NCBI GenBank assembly: GCA_963730365.1
Contig: CAVSRM010000008.1
Location: 62,001 to 126,000 of the forward strand
Source of the DNA: Fodinibacter sp963730365
GTDB lineage: Bacteria > Actinomycetota > Actinomycetes > Actinomycetales > Dermatophilaceae
Length of the DNA: 64,000 nt
Reading direction: 5' to 3'
A program made the translations under genes and the position numbers. Each line of letters opens with the position of its first letter. Positions within the stretch are counted from its first letter, which is position 1. Positions 1-7,716 of this stretch are shown piece after piece. The notes beneath the pieces are model-generated. The model made no database searches. It was not told the DNA's origin and saw only the letters and a program-made list of their open reading frames with translations.

Positions 1-36
1 ACCACACGCGGCGAACGCCGTGTCGAGTGCCGTCAC
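1..36 (-). CDS. nuoJ2: NuoJ-like subunit of second complex I (5' end only, partial)
   Basis: A GTG at 36-34 overlaps the TGA of nuoI2 as GTGA, the same coupling used throughout this cluster. Twelve codons (MTALDTAFAACG) remain before the window edge. That is too short to identify from sequence. The call rests on position: nuoJ normally follows nuoI. It would be the membrane subunit J of the second NADH-dehydrogenase-like complex. The rest of the gene lies outside the window. Confidence 0.45.
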   Translation of the reverse strand, partial: MTALDTAFAACG

Positions 37-680
37 TGCGGAGCCTCCGGTGGGTCGGGGGCCGGACGAGGTGCCCCGGCCGGCCTCGGCCGAACCGTGC
101 GCGGCGGACGGGCGCTTCCGGCAGCGCCGCCCCCTCCCACCAGCCCCGTGCCTCGCGCCGGCTTGTTGGCGGCGGCGACCTCCGGAGGGTCGGCCGCCCG
201 CTCGTCGAGGGCAGGTGGCGCGGGCACGGTCGCCATCCACTCCCCCAGCGTGTCCTTCTCGTGGAGGAGGTCCCGGATGTCGGTCTCGGCGTACTCGAAC
301 TGGGGACTCCAGAAGAGGGCGTCGAAGGGGCACACCTCGATGCAGATGCCGCAGTACATGCACAGCGAGAAGTCGATGGCGAAGCGGTCGAGCACGTTGC
401 GCTGGCGGTCACGCCCGCCCTCGGTGGTGGCCGGGATCGTCTCCTTGTGCGAGTCGATGTAGATGCACCAGTCGGGGCACTCCCTGGCACAGAGCATGCA
501 GGAGGTGCAGTTCTCCTCCTGCAGGGCGATCACGCCGCGGCTGCGCGGGGGGAGGCTCGGCGCAACGTCGGGGTACTCCGCGGTGTGGGAGGGGCGCAGT
601 GCCGTGCGGGCCGTCGTCGCCAGCCCCTTGAGGAGGCCCGGCACCGGGCCCCGCTCCGTCGGCTCGTTCTTGTCGCTCAC
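33..680 (-). CDS. nuoI2: NuoI-like 2x[4Fe-4S] subunit of second complex I
   Basis: A 215-residue ferredoxin-type subunit, which in complex I carries clusters N6a and N6b and passes electrons toward NuoB. Two full [4Fe-4S] motifs are visible: CTSCMLCARECP and CMYCGICIEVCP. The C-terminal ~60 residues are a Pro/Ala/Arg-rich tail that the canonical NuoI at 17358-17975 lacks. The start overlaps the nuoH2 stop by 4 nt and its stop overlaps the next gene, so the cluster is translationally coupled. This copy sits beside korAB and no nuoEFG is seen here, so a ferredoxin-type donor is an inference rather than something shown by the sequence. Confidence 0.93.
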   Translation of the reverse strand: MSDKNEPTERGPVPGLLKGLATTARTALRPSHTAEYPDVAPSLPPRSRGVIALQEENCTSCMLCARECPDWCIYIDSHKETIPATTEGGRDRQRNVLDRFAIDFSLCMYCGICIEVCPFDALFWSPQFEYAETDIRDLLHEKDTLGEWMATVPAPPALDERAADPPEVAAANKPARGTGLVGGGGAAGSARPPRTVRPRPAGAPRPAPDPPEAPQ

Positions 681-1633
681 CAGCCCATCACCACCCCGGC
701 GCCGGTGAGGAGGAGCTGGGCGAGCGCGACCGGCACGAGCCAGACCCAGGCGAGACGTTGGAGCTGGTCCTCACGCAGCCTCGGCCACGCGACGCGCACC
801 CAGATGATCACCACGGCCACGGCGAAGCCCTTGAGGAGCACCCAGAGCCACCCGAGGACGTCGCTGAACGGGCCGTGCCAGCCGCCCAGCCACAGCGTGG
901 CGAAGAGGAGCGACATGACGACGATCCCCGCGTACTCGGCGAGCAGGAAGAAGGCGAAGCGCAGCCCGGTGTACTCCGTCCACGCTCCCATGACGAGCTC
1001 CGCGTCGGCGATCGGCATGTCGAAGGGCGGCCGCTGGAGCTCGGCCACGGCCGCGACGAGGAAGACGACCGCTCCCGGAAGCTGCCAGAGGAGCCACCAC
1101 GGCGACCAGCGGTCGGTGAGCACGAGAAGGGAGAGCGAGCTGCCCGCGAGCGTGATCGACGCGACCGACAGGACGATGGGCAGCTCGTAGGAGACGAGCT
1201 GGGCGGCGGCGCGCAGCCCGCCCAGCAGGGCGTACTTGTTGGCGCTCGCCCAGCCGGCCATCAGGGTGCCGAGCGCTCCCACCGACGTGGCGGCGAGGAC
1301 GAGGACCACCGAGAGGGGGACGTCGACCGCGGCGACACCCTCACCGACCGGGATGGCGGCCAGGGCGACGAGGTAGGGGATCAACGCCACGGCGGGGGCC
1401 AGCCGGAACACCCACCGGTCCGCGGCCCGCGGCGTGATGTCCTCCTTCTGGACGAACTTCACCCCGTCGGCGACGAGCTGGGCCCACCCGTGGAAGCCAC
1501 CCGCGTACATGGGTCCCAGCCGGCCCTGCATGTGCGCCATGACCTTGTGCTCGGCCTGACCCACGAGGAGGGGCAGGACGAGGAACGCCGCGAGCACGGC
1601 GGCAGAGCGGACGGCCACCTCGAGCAGGCTCAC
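677..1633 (-). CDS. nuoH2: NuoH-like proton-pumping membrane subunit of second complex I
   Basis: An integral membrane subunit that forms the quinone-site floor. I start it at GTG 1633 (VSLLEVAVRS), which overlaps the nuoC2 stop as GTGA. A longer frame up to 1738 would run into nuoC2 and only adds Arg-rich residues. The product is 318 residues. Family signatures are visible: AEHKVMAHMQGRLGP, the loop GVKFVQKEDITP, GGLRAAAQLVSYELP and LQRPPFDMPIADAEL. It is much shorter than the canonical NuoH (462 residues) because it lacks the long C-terminal tail. That is typical of the second-cluster copy. Confidence 0.93.
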   Translation of the reverse strand: MSLLEVAVRSAAVLAAFLVLPLLVGQAEHKVMAHMQGRLGPMYAGGFHGWAQLVADGVKFVQKEDITPRAADRWVFRLAPAVALIPYLVALAAIPVGEGVAAVDVPLSVVLVLAATSVGALGTLMAGWASANKYALLGGLRAAAQLVSYELPIVLSVASITLAGSSLSLLVLTDRWSPWWLLWQLPGAVVFLVAAVAELQRPPFDMPIADAELVMGAWTEYTGLRFAFFLLAEYAGIVVMSLLFATLWLGGWHGPFSDVLGWLWVLLKGFAVAVVIIWVRVAWPRLREDQLQRLAWVWLVPVALAQLLLTGAGVVMGW

Positions 1634-2151
1634 CGCGGGCCCCACTCCGGTGGCGGCACACCCGGCGCCTGGACGCGCCGACGGCCTGGCGACTTCGCGG
1701 ACTCGTGCCCTTCGCCGGGCTCCTTGCCTCCGGGCCACGGCTTGCTCGCCCGGGCGGCGAGCTGGAAGGACTTGCGCAGCGGTGTTCCCTCGAAGCCCTC
1801 TGGCAGCAGGAGGGGCCGGATCGGCGAGCCGCTACCGTCGTCGAACCCGGTGAAGTCGATGCCGAACATCTCGTAGGTCTCGCGCTCGTGCCATGCGGCC
1901 CCGGCGAACTCGGCGGTGATGGACTCCAGCGGCTCGTCGGGCGGGATCCGGGTCACGAGGAGGAGGCCGCGCAGGCTGCCGGGGGCGGAGACGTCGAGCA
2001 GGTGGGTGACGACGTCGAAGCCGGGCGCCGCCTCGTCGTAGGTGCGGTCGACGGCGCTCAGCCAGTCGAAGAACGCGAACCCCTCCGCGCGGGCACCGGC
2101 GACGGCAGCACGCCAGCCGTCGGCCTCGACCACCCGCGTCTCGTCAGCCAC
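1630..2151 (-). CDS. nuoC2: NuoC-like 30 kDa subunit of second complex I
   Basis: A 173-residue peripheral-arm subunit. The 30-kDa signature WHERETYEMFGIDF is present, and the N-terminal part (FDWLSAVDRTYDE...VVTHLLDV) fits NuoC. The last ~45 residues are Pro/Lys/Arg-rich and low in complexity. The start is GTG 2151, preceded 6 nt upstream by a TAGGCT -10 box, suggesting a leaderless internal promoter. It is followed directly by nuoH2 (GTGA overlap). A nuoD gene would be expected in between, and this frame contains no NuoD-like sequence. Confidence 0.9.
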   Translation of the reverse strand: MADETRVVEADGWRAAVAGARAEGFAFFDWLSAVDRTYDEAAPGFDVVTHLLDVSAPGSLRGLLLVTRIPPDEPLESITAEFAGAAWHERETYEMFGIDFTGFDDGSGSPIRPLLLPEGFEGTPLRKSFQLAARASKPWPGGKEPGEGHESAKSPGRRRVQAPGVPPPEWGPR

Positions 2152-2157
2152 CCCGGC

Positions 2158-2163
2158 AGCCTA
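2158..2163 (-). promoter_or_regulatory. -10 box of a probable leaderless promoter for nuoC2
   Basis: TAGGCT on the minus strand lies 6 nt before the nuoC2 GTG and no Shine-Dalgarno lies between them. This places the transcript start at or next to the start codon, as in other actinobacterial leaderless genes. It would let nuoC2HI be transcribed separately from nuoA2B2. No good -35 was seen. Confidence 0.5.
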
Positions 2164-2237
2164 TCCACCGACGGGACGCTCGTGACCGTTCACCGGGGTT
2201 GTCGCCGATCACGTTGACTCACCGCCGGGCCGTCGGG

Positions 2238-2618
2238 TCACGCCTCGTGGGGCGACACGTCGTCGGAGGTGAGCACGACCTGAGCCGCCACGACGGCGAG
2301 TCCCGCCACCCCGACGAACCATCCCCACCACTGGTGGCCGGTCTGGACCAGACCGAGGCCGGTGCCGACCGTGAGGAGCAGGGCGACCAGGACCCGCGGG
2401 CCCTGCGCGAGCCGGAACCGGGCCTTGGGCGCCATGAGGAGCCCCCACAGCACGAGCACGCCACCTGTCGCGACCACCGCACCGAGCCACCCGACGACCC
2501 CGCCGCCGAGCGCGTCGTGGGCCACCACCCCGACGCCCCCGAACAGGGCCACCTCCACGACGAAGGCGACGACGGCCAGCACGAGCAGGCTGGGCGTCCC
2601 GATCCGGGGCTCGCTCAC
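2238..2618 (-). CDS. DUF2568 (YrdB-like) four-helix membrane protein
   Basis: A 126-residue hydrophobic protein with about four membrane segments and a short polar C-terminus. The start GTG 2618 overlaps the nuoB2 stop as GTGA. The pattern (SLLVLAVVAFVVEVALFGGVG at the N-terminus, then LLMAPKARFRLAQGPRV between helices) matches small membrane proteins of the DUF2568/YrdB type. Function is unknown. It sits between nuoB2 and nuoC2 and is coupled to nuoB2, so it may be an accessory of the second complex. Eighty-six bases separate it from nuoC2, and they hold the promoter noted at 2158. Confidence 0.8.
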   Translation of the reverse strand: MSEPRIGTPSLLVLAVVAFVVEVALFGGVGVVAHDALGGGVVGWLGAVVATGGVLVLWGLLMAPKARFRLAQGPRVLVALLLTVGTGLGLVQTGHQWWGWFVGVAGLAVVAAQVVLTSDDVSPHEA

Positions 2619-3205
2619 GGCTTCGTCACGAGGTCGCGGGTCACCTCGCCCGCCGCAGCGGTGCGGTGACCGGCATACCGCGGCGCACGACCGGGCTGCC
2701 GGGCAGCGATGCCGGCTCCGCTCACCCGCTCGGCGGCGATCTTCTCCTGGAGCAGGATGATGCCCTGGAGGAGCGCCTCGGGACGCGGCGGACAGCCCGG
2801 CACGTAGACATCGACGGGGATGAGCTGGTCGACCCCCTTGGTGACCGAGTACGAGTCCCAGTAGGGCCCACCGGAGTTGGAGCAGGCACCGAACGAGATG
2901 ACGTACTTCGGCTCGGGCATCTGGTCGTAGAGACGGCGGATCGCCGGGGCCATCTTGTCGGTGACCGTTCCCGAGACGATCATCAGGTCGGCCTGACGCG
3001 GGCCCGGAGCGAAGGGGATGACGCCGAGCCGGATGAAGTCGTGGCGGCCCATCGAGGTGGCGATGAACTCGATGGCGCAGCAGGCGAGCCCGAAGTTGAA
3101 CACCCACAGGCTGTAGCGCCGGCCCCAGTTCAGGAGGACGCGGACGGGCTTGGGCGCGTGCTCGGCGACTGGCCCGACGCGCGGCATGGGCAGGTCGACG
3201 CTCAT
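2615..3205 (-). CDS. nuoB2: NuoB-like [4Fe-4S] N2-cluster subunit of second complex I
   Basis: A 196-residue peripheral subunit that carries the terminal cluster N2 and reduces quinone together with NuoD. The ligand cysteines are visible in FGLACCAIEF, SFGACSNSGGP and VPGCPPRPEALL, and the family motif GPRQADLMIVSGTVTDKMAPAI is intact. The start ATG 3205 overlaps the nuoA2 stop as ATGA. The C-terminal ~45 residues differ entirely from the canonical NuoB. An intact N2 site implies that the complex transfers electrons to quinone, so the missing nuoD is notable. Confidence 0.94.
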   Translation of the reverse strand: MSVDLPMPRVGPVAEHAPKPVRVLLNWGRRYSLWVFNFGLACCAIEFIATSMGRHDFIRLGVIPFAPGPRQADLMIVSGTVTDKMAPAIRRLYDQMPEPKYVISFGACSNSGGPYWDSYSVTKGVDQLIPVDVYVPGCPPRPEALLQGIILLQEKIAAERVSGAGIAARQPGRAPRYAGHRTAAAGEVTRDLVTKP

Positions 3206-3567
3206 TCGGTGGTCCACCTCAGCAGCCCGCGGCGCGCGGCGTGGAGGAGCCCGATGAGGATGACGCCGACGAAGATGGCGACCTCGATGAGCGAGGCGAC
3301 ACCGAGCTCGGGGTCGCGCAGCACGAGCGCCCACGGGAACAGGTAGACGGCGTCGACCGCGAAGACGACGTAGAGGAACGCGAAGCTGATGTAGCGGATC
3401 TGGCTCTGCGCCCACCCCGTGCCGACGGGGTCGACACCCGACTCGTACGTGCGCAGGCCGGCCTCGGTGACGGCGCGGGGGGCGAGCATCCGGCGCGCGA
3501 CCATGGCCGCGGTGACCAGCAGGATGCCGGCCAGGACGGTGCCTGCAACGGCGAGATAGCCCTCCAT
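3202..3567 (-). CDS. nuoA2: NuoA-like membrane subunit of second complex I
   Basis: A 121-residue membrane subunit with three helices. The loop LRTYESGVDPVG is the NuoA signature, followed by QIRYISFAFLYVVFAVDAVYLFPWALVL, which matches the conserved second-third helix region. The ATG at 3567 is preceded by TAGGCT 8 nt upstream and no Shine-Dalgarno, so a leaderless transcript is likely. It is the first gene of the minus-strand cluster, divergent from korA with 152 bp between them. Confidence 0.93.
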   Translation of the reverse strand: MEGYLAVAGTVLAGILLVTAAMVARRMLAPRAVTEAGLRTYESGVDPVGTGWAQSQIRYISFAFLYVVFAVDAVYLFPWALVLRDPELGVASLIEVAIFVGVILIGLLHAARRGLLRWTTE

Positions 3568-3575
3568 GTCGCGTC

Positions 3576-3581
3576 AGCCTA
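3576..3581 (-). promoter_or_regulatory. -10 box of a probable leaderless promoter for nuoA2
   Basis: TAGGCT on the minus strand, 8 nt before the nuoA2 ATG, with no ribosome-binding site between. It drives the second nuo cluster away from korA. Confidence 0.5.
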
Positions 3582-3648
3582 GCCCTCGACCGCCTCGCCA
3601 GACCTTCACCACCGACGTGGACGGGCTCGCACGAGGCGACCTGAGACG

Positions 3649-3654
3649 TACGAT
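3649..3654 (+). promoter_or_regulatory. -10 box of candidate korA promoter
   Basis: TACGAT on the plus strand gives a predicted start near 3661 and a leader of roughly 60 nt before the korA GTG. The -35 region is poor. It is the only TANNNT hexamer suitably placed in the intergenic region. Confidence 0.35.
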
Positions 3655-3661
3655 GGGTGTC

Positions 3662-3690
3662 GCTGCGCCCGCGGCAAACCGTGGCGCAGC
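3662..3690 (+). promoter_or_regulatory. Stem-loop in the korA 5' leader
   Basis: Perfect 8-bp arms GCTGCGCC (3662-3669) and GGCGCAGC (3683-3690) enclose a further short stem (GCGG/CCGT, with one G-U pair) and a CAAA loop. It lies about 30 nt before the korA start, inside the predicted leader. It could be an mRNA stabiliser or a protein- or RNA-responsive element. No known riboswitch class was recognised. Confidence 0.4.
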
Positions 3691-3719
3691 ACCGACCATC
3701 GCCGACACCAGGGTGAACA

Positions 3720-5585
3720 GTGAGCAGCAAGTCCGTCAAGACGCTCGATCGCGTCGTCATCAGGTTCGCCGGCGACTCCGGCGACGGTATGCAGCTCACC
3801 GGTGACCGGTTCACCTCGGACACCGCCGCGATGGGCAACGACCTGTCGACGCTGCCCAACTTCCCCGCCGAGATCCGGGCACCCCAGGGAACCCTGCCCG
3901 GCGTCTCGAGCTTCCAGCTCCACTTCGCCGACCACGACGTGCTGACCCCGGGCGACGCGCCCGACGTCCTCGTCGCGATGAACCCCGCCGCGTTGAAGGC
4001 CAACCTCATCGAGGTCCCCCGCGGCGCCACGATCATCGTCAACACCGACGAGTTCACCAAGCGCAACCTGGCCAAGGTCGGCTACGCCACGAACCCGCTG
4101 GACGACGGCACGCTCGACTCCTTCCACGTGCACCCGGTGGGCCTGACCTCCATCACGGTGCAGGCCCTCGCCGCGTTCGACGGGCTCACCCGAAAGGAGA
4201 AGGAGCGGGCGAAGAACATGTTCGCGCTGGGGCTCCTCTCCTGGATGTACACCCGGCCGACCACCGGCACGGAGGCGTTCCTCACCAAGAAGTTCGGCGC
4301 GACCCCGGAGGTGCTCGACGCCAACCTCGCTGCCCTGCGGGCCGGGTGGAACTACGGCGAGACGACCGAGGACTTCGCTTCCTCGTTCCTCGTCGCACCG
4401 GCGACGATGCCCCCGGGCACCTATCGCAACGTCACCGGCAACACGGCCCTCGCCCTCGGCCTCGTGGCCGCCGCCCACCGGGCCGACCTCCCGATGGTCC
4501 TCGGCTCCTACCCCATCACCCCGGCATCCGACATCCTGCACGCCCTCGCCGCCCTCAAGCGGCACGGCGTGACGACCATGCAGGCGGAGGACGAGATCGC
4601 CGGCATCGGCATCGCCCTGGGAGCGAGCTTCGGCGGCGCCATCGGCGTCACCACGACGTCGGGCCCGGGCGTCGCGCTGAAGTCGGAGACCATCGGCCTG
4701 GCCGTCTCGCTCGAGCTGCCGCTGGTCATCGTCGACGTCCAGCGCGGTGGCCCGTCCACGGGCCTGCCCACGAAGACCGAGCAGGCCGACCTCCTGCAGG
4801 CGATGTTCGGCCGCAACGGCGAGTCGCCCGTCCCGATCGTGGCCCCACGCACCCCCGCCGACTGCTTCACGGCGGCGATGGATGCGGTGCGCATCGCCAC
4901 GACCTACCGCACCCCGGTCTTCCTCCTCTCCGACGGCTACCTCGCCAACGGGTCCGAGCCGTGGAGCGTCCCGGAGGTCACCGACCTGCCCGACCTCGCG
5001 GTCGAGTTCGCCTCGGAGCCCAACGACACCGATGCCGCGGGAGCGCCGGTCTTCCATCCGTTCCTCCGGGACGAGCAGACCCTCGCCCGTCCGTGGGCCG
5101 TCCCGGGAACCGCGGGGCTGGAGCACCGGATCGGCGGCATCGAGAAGGCCGACGTCACCGGCAACATCTCCTACGACCCCGACAACCACGACAGGATGAC
5201 CCGCCTGCGCCAGGCCAAGATCGACGGCATCACGGTGCCCGACCTCGAGGTCGAGGACCCCTCCGGCGAGGCGCGGATCCTCGTCCTCGGCTGGGGCTCG
5301 ACCTATGGGCCCGTCGCCGCCGCCACCCGGGTCGTGCGCAACTCGGGTCACCGGGTGGCCAGCGCGCACCTCGCTCACCTCAACCCGTTCCCGGCGAACC
5401 TCGGCGAGGTGCTCCGCTCCTACGACCGCGTCGTCGTGCCGGAGATGAACCTCGGCCAGCTGTCGATGCTGCTGCGAGCGAAGTTCCTCGTCGACGTGCA
5501 GTCGCACACCTCGGTCCGGGGGCTGCCGTTCTCGACGGTCGAGCTCGCGGACATCATCTCGACCGCCGTGGAGGAGCTCTCATGA
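3720..5585 (+). CDS. korA: 2-oxoacid (2-oxoglutarate) ferredoxin oxidoreductase, alpha/gamma fusion subunit
   Basis: A 621-residue subunit of the CoA-dependent enzyme that converts 2-oxoglutarate to succinyl-CoA with ferredoxin as electron acceptor. The gamma domain comes first (FAGDSGDGMQLTGDRF... PAEIRAPQGTLPGVS, residues ~10-190). The pyrimidine-binding alpha domain follows, with SYPITPASDI near residue 263, QAEDEIAGIGIALGAS and QRGGPSTGLPTKTEQAD. Length and order match M. tuberculosis KorA. The start is GTG 3720, with a weak purine-rich site upstream. It overlaps korB as ATGA. Divergence from the second nuo cluster suggests that reduced ferredoxin feeds it. That is inferred from context. 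Confidence 0.93.
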   Translation: MSSKSVKTLDRVVIRFAGDSGDGMQLTGDRFTSDTAAMGNDLSTLPNFPAEIRAPQGTLPGVSSFQLHFADHDVLTPGDAPDVLVAMNPAALKANLIEVPRGATIIVNTDEFTKRNLAKVGYATNPLDDGTLDSFHVHPVGLTSITVQALAAFDGLTRKEKERAKNMFALGLLSWMYTRPTTGTEAFLTKKFGATPEVLDANLAALRAGWNYGETTEDFASSFLVAPATMPPGTYRNVTGNTALALGLVAAAHRADLPMVLGSYPITPASDILHALAALKRHGVTTMQAEDEIAGIGIALGASFGGAIGVTTTSGPGVALKSETIGLAVSLELPLVIVDVQRGGPSTGLPTKTEQADLLQAMFGRNGESPVPIVAPRTPADCFTAAMDAVRIATTYRTPVFLLSDGYLANGSEPWSVPEVTDLPDLAVEFASEPNDTDAAGAPVFHPFLRDEQTLARPWAVPGTAGLEHRIGGIEKADVTGNISYDPDNHDRMTRLRQAKIDGITVPDLEVEDPSGEARILVLGWGSTYGPVAAATRVVRNSGHRVASAHLAHLNPFPANLGEVLRSYDRVVVPEMNLGQLSMLLRAKFLVDVQSHTSVRGLPFSTVELADIISTAVEELS

Positions 5586-6670
5586 CCACCGCAGACCTGG
5601 GGATGCCAGTGAGCGGCCTCGACCACGTCCCCCACCTTCCGCAGGACGATGCCCGCCAGACCAAGCGCGACTTCACCTCTGACCAGGAGGTGCGATGGTG
5701 CCCTGGCTGCGGCGACTACGTCATCCTCGCCGCGGTGCAGTCCTTCCTGCCCGAGCTGGGTCTCAAGCGCGAGAACATCGTCTTCGTCTCCGGCATCGGG
5801 TGCTCGTCACGCTTCCCGTACTACCTCGACACGTACGGCATGCACTCGATCCACGGCCGTGCCCCGGCCATCGCCACCGGCCTGGCCACCTCGCGCCCGG
5901 ACCTGTCGGTGTGGGTGGTCACGGGCGACGGCGATGCCCTGTCCATCGGTGGCAACCACCTCATCCACGCGCTGCGACGCAACGTCAACCTGACGATCCT
6001 GTTGTTCAACAACCAGATCTACGGCCTGACGAAGGGCCAGTACTCCCCCACCTCCCGGGTCGGCCAGGTGACGAAGTCGACCCCCGTCGGCTCGGTCGAC
6101 ACCCCGTTCAACCCGGTGTCGCTCGCGCTCGGCGCCGAGGCGACCTTCGTCGCCCGGGCCATGGAGTCCGATCGCGCCGAGCTCACGACGATCCTGCGGG
6201 CCGCGACCGAGCACCGCGGCACCGCCCTGGTGGAGATCTACCAGAACTGCCCGATCTTCAACGACGGCGCCTTCGAGGTGCTCAAGGACCGCAGCCAGCA
6301 GGATGCCCGGATCCTGCGGCTGCGGTCGGGCGAGCCGGTGGCCGTCGGCGTCGAGGGTGAGCGGCGGGTGCTCGTGCGCGGCGCAGCCGGCACGATGGAG
6401 TTCGTCGACGAGGCCGACGCGGGCGGTCGCGATGTTGTCGTGCACGACGCCGGCGCCGACGACCCCAGCCAGGCCTTCGCCCTCTCGCGCCTGGACAGCC
6501 CCGAGATGACGACCGTGCCGATGGGCATCTTCCGTCAGGTCTCCCGACCCACGTACGACGACCTCGTTCGCGCCCAGGTCGATGGAGCGGTCCACGCCGC
6601 CGGTGGTCCGGCCACCGATGACGACCTCGCCGAGCTGCTTCGGGGTCGTGACACCTGGACCGTGGAGTGA
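5582..6670 (+). CDS. korB: 2-oxoacid (2-oxoglutarate) ferredoxin oxidoreductase, TPP-binding beta subunit
   Basis: A 362-residue subunit carrying thiamine diphosphate and a [4Fe-4S] cluster. The TPP motif is GDGDALSIGGNHLIHALRRN...LFNNQIYGLTKGQYSPTS. Cluster ligands are visible as C40 and C43 (WCPGCGDY), C74 (GIGCSSR) and about C223 (YQNCPIF). The start ATG 5582 overlaps the korA stop, and the stop overlaps rarD as GTGA. The C-terminal 80 residues are typical of the actinobacterial KorB form. Specificity for 2-oxoglutarate rather than pyruvate is inferred from family resemblance. Confidence 0.94.
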   Translation: MTTADLGMPVSGLDHVPHLPQDDARQTKRDFTSDQEVRWCPGCGDYVILAAVQSFLPELGLKRENIVFVSGIGCSSRFPYYLDTYGMHSIHGRAPAIATGLATSRPDLSVWVVTGDGDALSIGGNHLIHALRRNVNLTILLFNNQIYGLTKGQYSPTSRVGQVTKSTPVGSVDTPFNPVSLALGAEATFVARAMESDRAELTTILRAATEHRGTALVEIYQNCPIFNDGAFEVLKDRSQQDARILRLRSGEPVAVGVEGERRVLVRGAAGTMEFVDEADAGGRDVVVHDAGADDPSQAFALSRLDSPEMTTVPMGIFRQVSRPTYDDLVRAQVDGAVHAAGGPATDDDLAELLRGRDTWTVE

Positions 6671-7650
6671 CCCAGACCCCACCGGCGGTCATCACGGTGG
6701 GAGGCGACGACGGCGAGCTGCGTCGCGGCACGATCTACGGTTTCCTCGCCTACGGGATCTGGGGGCTCTTCCCCCTCTACTTCGCGGCGCTGCGCCCTTC
6801 CGGTCCCTTCGAGATCCTCGCGCACCGCATCCTGTGGACCCTCGCGGTCTGCTCCCTGGTCCTTCTCGTGCGACGCGACATCGCGTGGATCAGGCCGTTC
6901 CTCGCGCGGAAGCGACTCGTCGGCGGGATCACCATCGCGGCCCTGCTCATCGCCGCGAACTGGACGATCTACGTCCTCGCCGTTCTCACGGGTCGCACCT
7001 ACGAGGCGGCGCTCGGCTACTTCCTCAACCCCATCGTCACGGTCGGGCTGGGTGTGGTCGTGCTGGGCGAGCGGCTGCGACCCCTGCAGTGGGCGGCGGT
7101 CTCGGTCGGGGCCCTCGCCTCGGTCTACCTCGCCGTCGCCGGAGGGGTGCTGCCGTGGATCTCGTTGAGCCTGGCCTTCTCCTTCGGCCTCTACGGGCTC
7201 ACGAAGAAGAAGGTCGGGGCGAGCCTGCAGGCGATGCACTCTCTCGCCGCCGAGACCACCGTCCTCGCGCCGGTCGCCGTCGTGATCCTGCTCGTGCTGT
7301 CGGTCCAGGGCGCGACGACGTTCGCCGGCCACGGGCCTGCTCACACCTCGCTGCTCGTGCTGTCGGGGATCGTGACCGCGGTCCCCCTACTGCTCTTCGC
7401 GGCTGCGGCCCGCCGCATCCCGCTCGTGACCGTGGGGCTCATCCAGTTCATCACTCCCGTGCTGCAGCTCGTCGTCGGCGTGACGGTGCTCGGCGAGCAC
7501 GTGAGCGGTCGGCTCTGGATCGGCTTCGGGATCGTGTGGGTGGCTCTGGCGCTGCTCACGGTCGACTCCGTGCGCACCGCCCGGACGTCGCGGGCCACGC
7601 GCCGAGCGCGCGACCTCGCGAACAGCGAGCCGGCCGAGCCCTGCCCCTGA
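6667..7650 (+). CDS. rarD: RarD-type EamA-family transporter
   Basis: A 327-residue permease with about ten hydrophobic segments in two EamA halves. The RarD-type opening (GTIYGFLAYGIWGLFPLYFAAL) and EILAHRILWTL are clear, and the second half holds FGLYGLTKKK and GLIQFITPVLQLVVGV. The substrate is unknown; RarD proteins are named after a chloramphenicol phenotype. The start GTG 6667 overlaps the korB stop (GTGA), so it is co-translated with korAB. The tail is polar and Arg-rich. Two palindromic repeats follow it. Confidence 0.88.
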   Translation: MTQTPPAVITVGGDDGELRRGTIYGFLAYGIWGLFPLYFAALRPSGPFEILAHRILWTLAVCSLVLLVRRDIAWIRPFLARKRLVGGITIAALLIAANWTIYVLAVLTGRTYEAALGYFLNPIVTVGLGVVVLGERLRPLQWAAVSVGALASVYLAVAGGVLPWISLSLAFSFGLYGLTKKKVGASLQAMHSLAAETTVLAPVAVVILLVLSVQGATTFAGHGPAHTSLLVLSGIVTAVPLLLFAAAARRIPLVTVGLIQFITPVLQLVVGVTVLGEHVSGRLWIGFGIVWVALALLTVDSVRTARTSRATRRARDLANSEPAEPCP

Positions 7651-7656
7651 GGCTCC

Positions 7657-7688
7657 CCCACACGTCTCGCCACCATGGCGCCCAAACG
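7657..7688. repeat. 32-bp imperfect palindromic repeat, copy 1
   Basis: It begins CCCACACGTCTCGCC and ends CGCCCAAACG, centred on CCATGG. The 3' part is an imperfect palindrome (CGT..GCC..CCATGG..GGC..AAACG). It is matched by copy 2 exactly 60 bp downstream with two differences. It lies between the convergent rarD and the lactone oxidase gene, so it could fold as a two-way terminator. Confidence 0.75.
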
Positions 7689-7716
7689 CACCAACGGCGC
7701 CCACATCACGCCGCCA

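Noticed and set aside
3606..5507. Long open frame on the minus strand opposite korA (about 630 codons)
   Set aside because: Compositionally biased shadow of korA with no recognisable domain.
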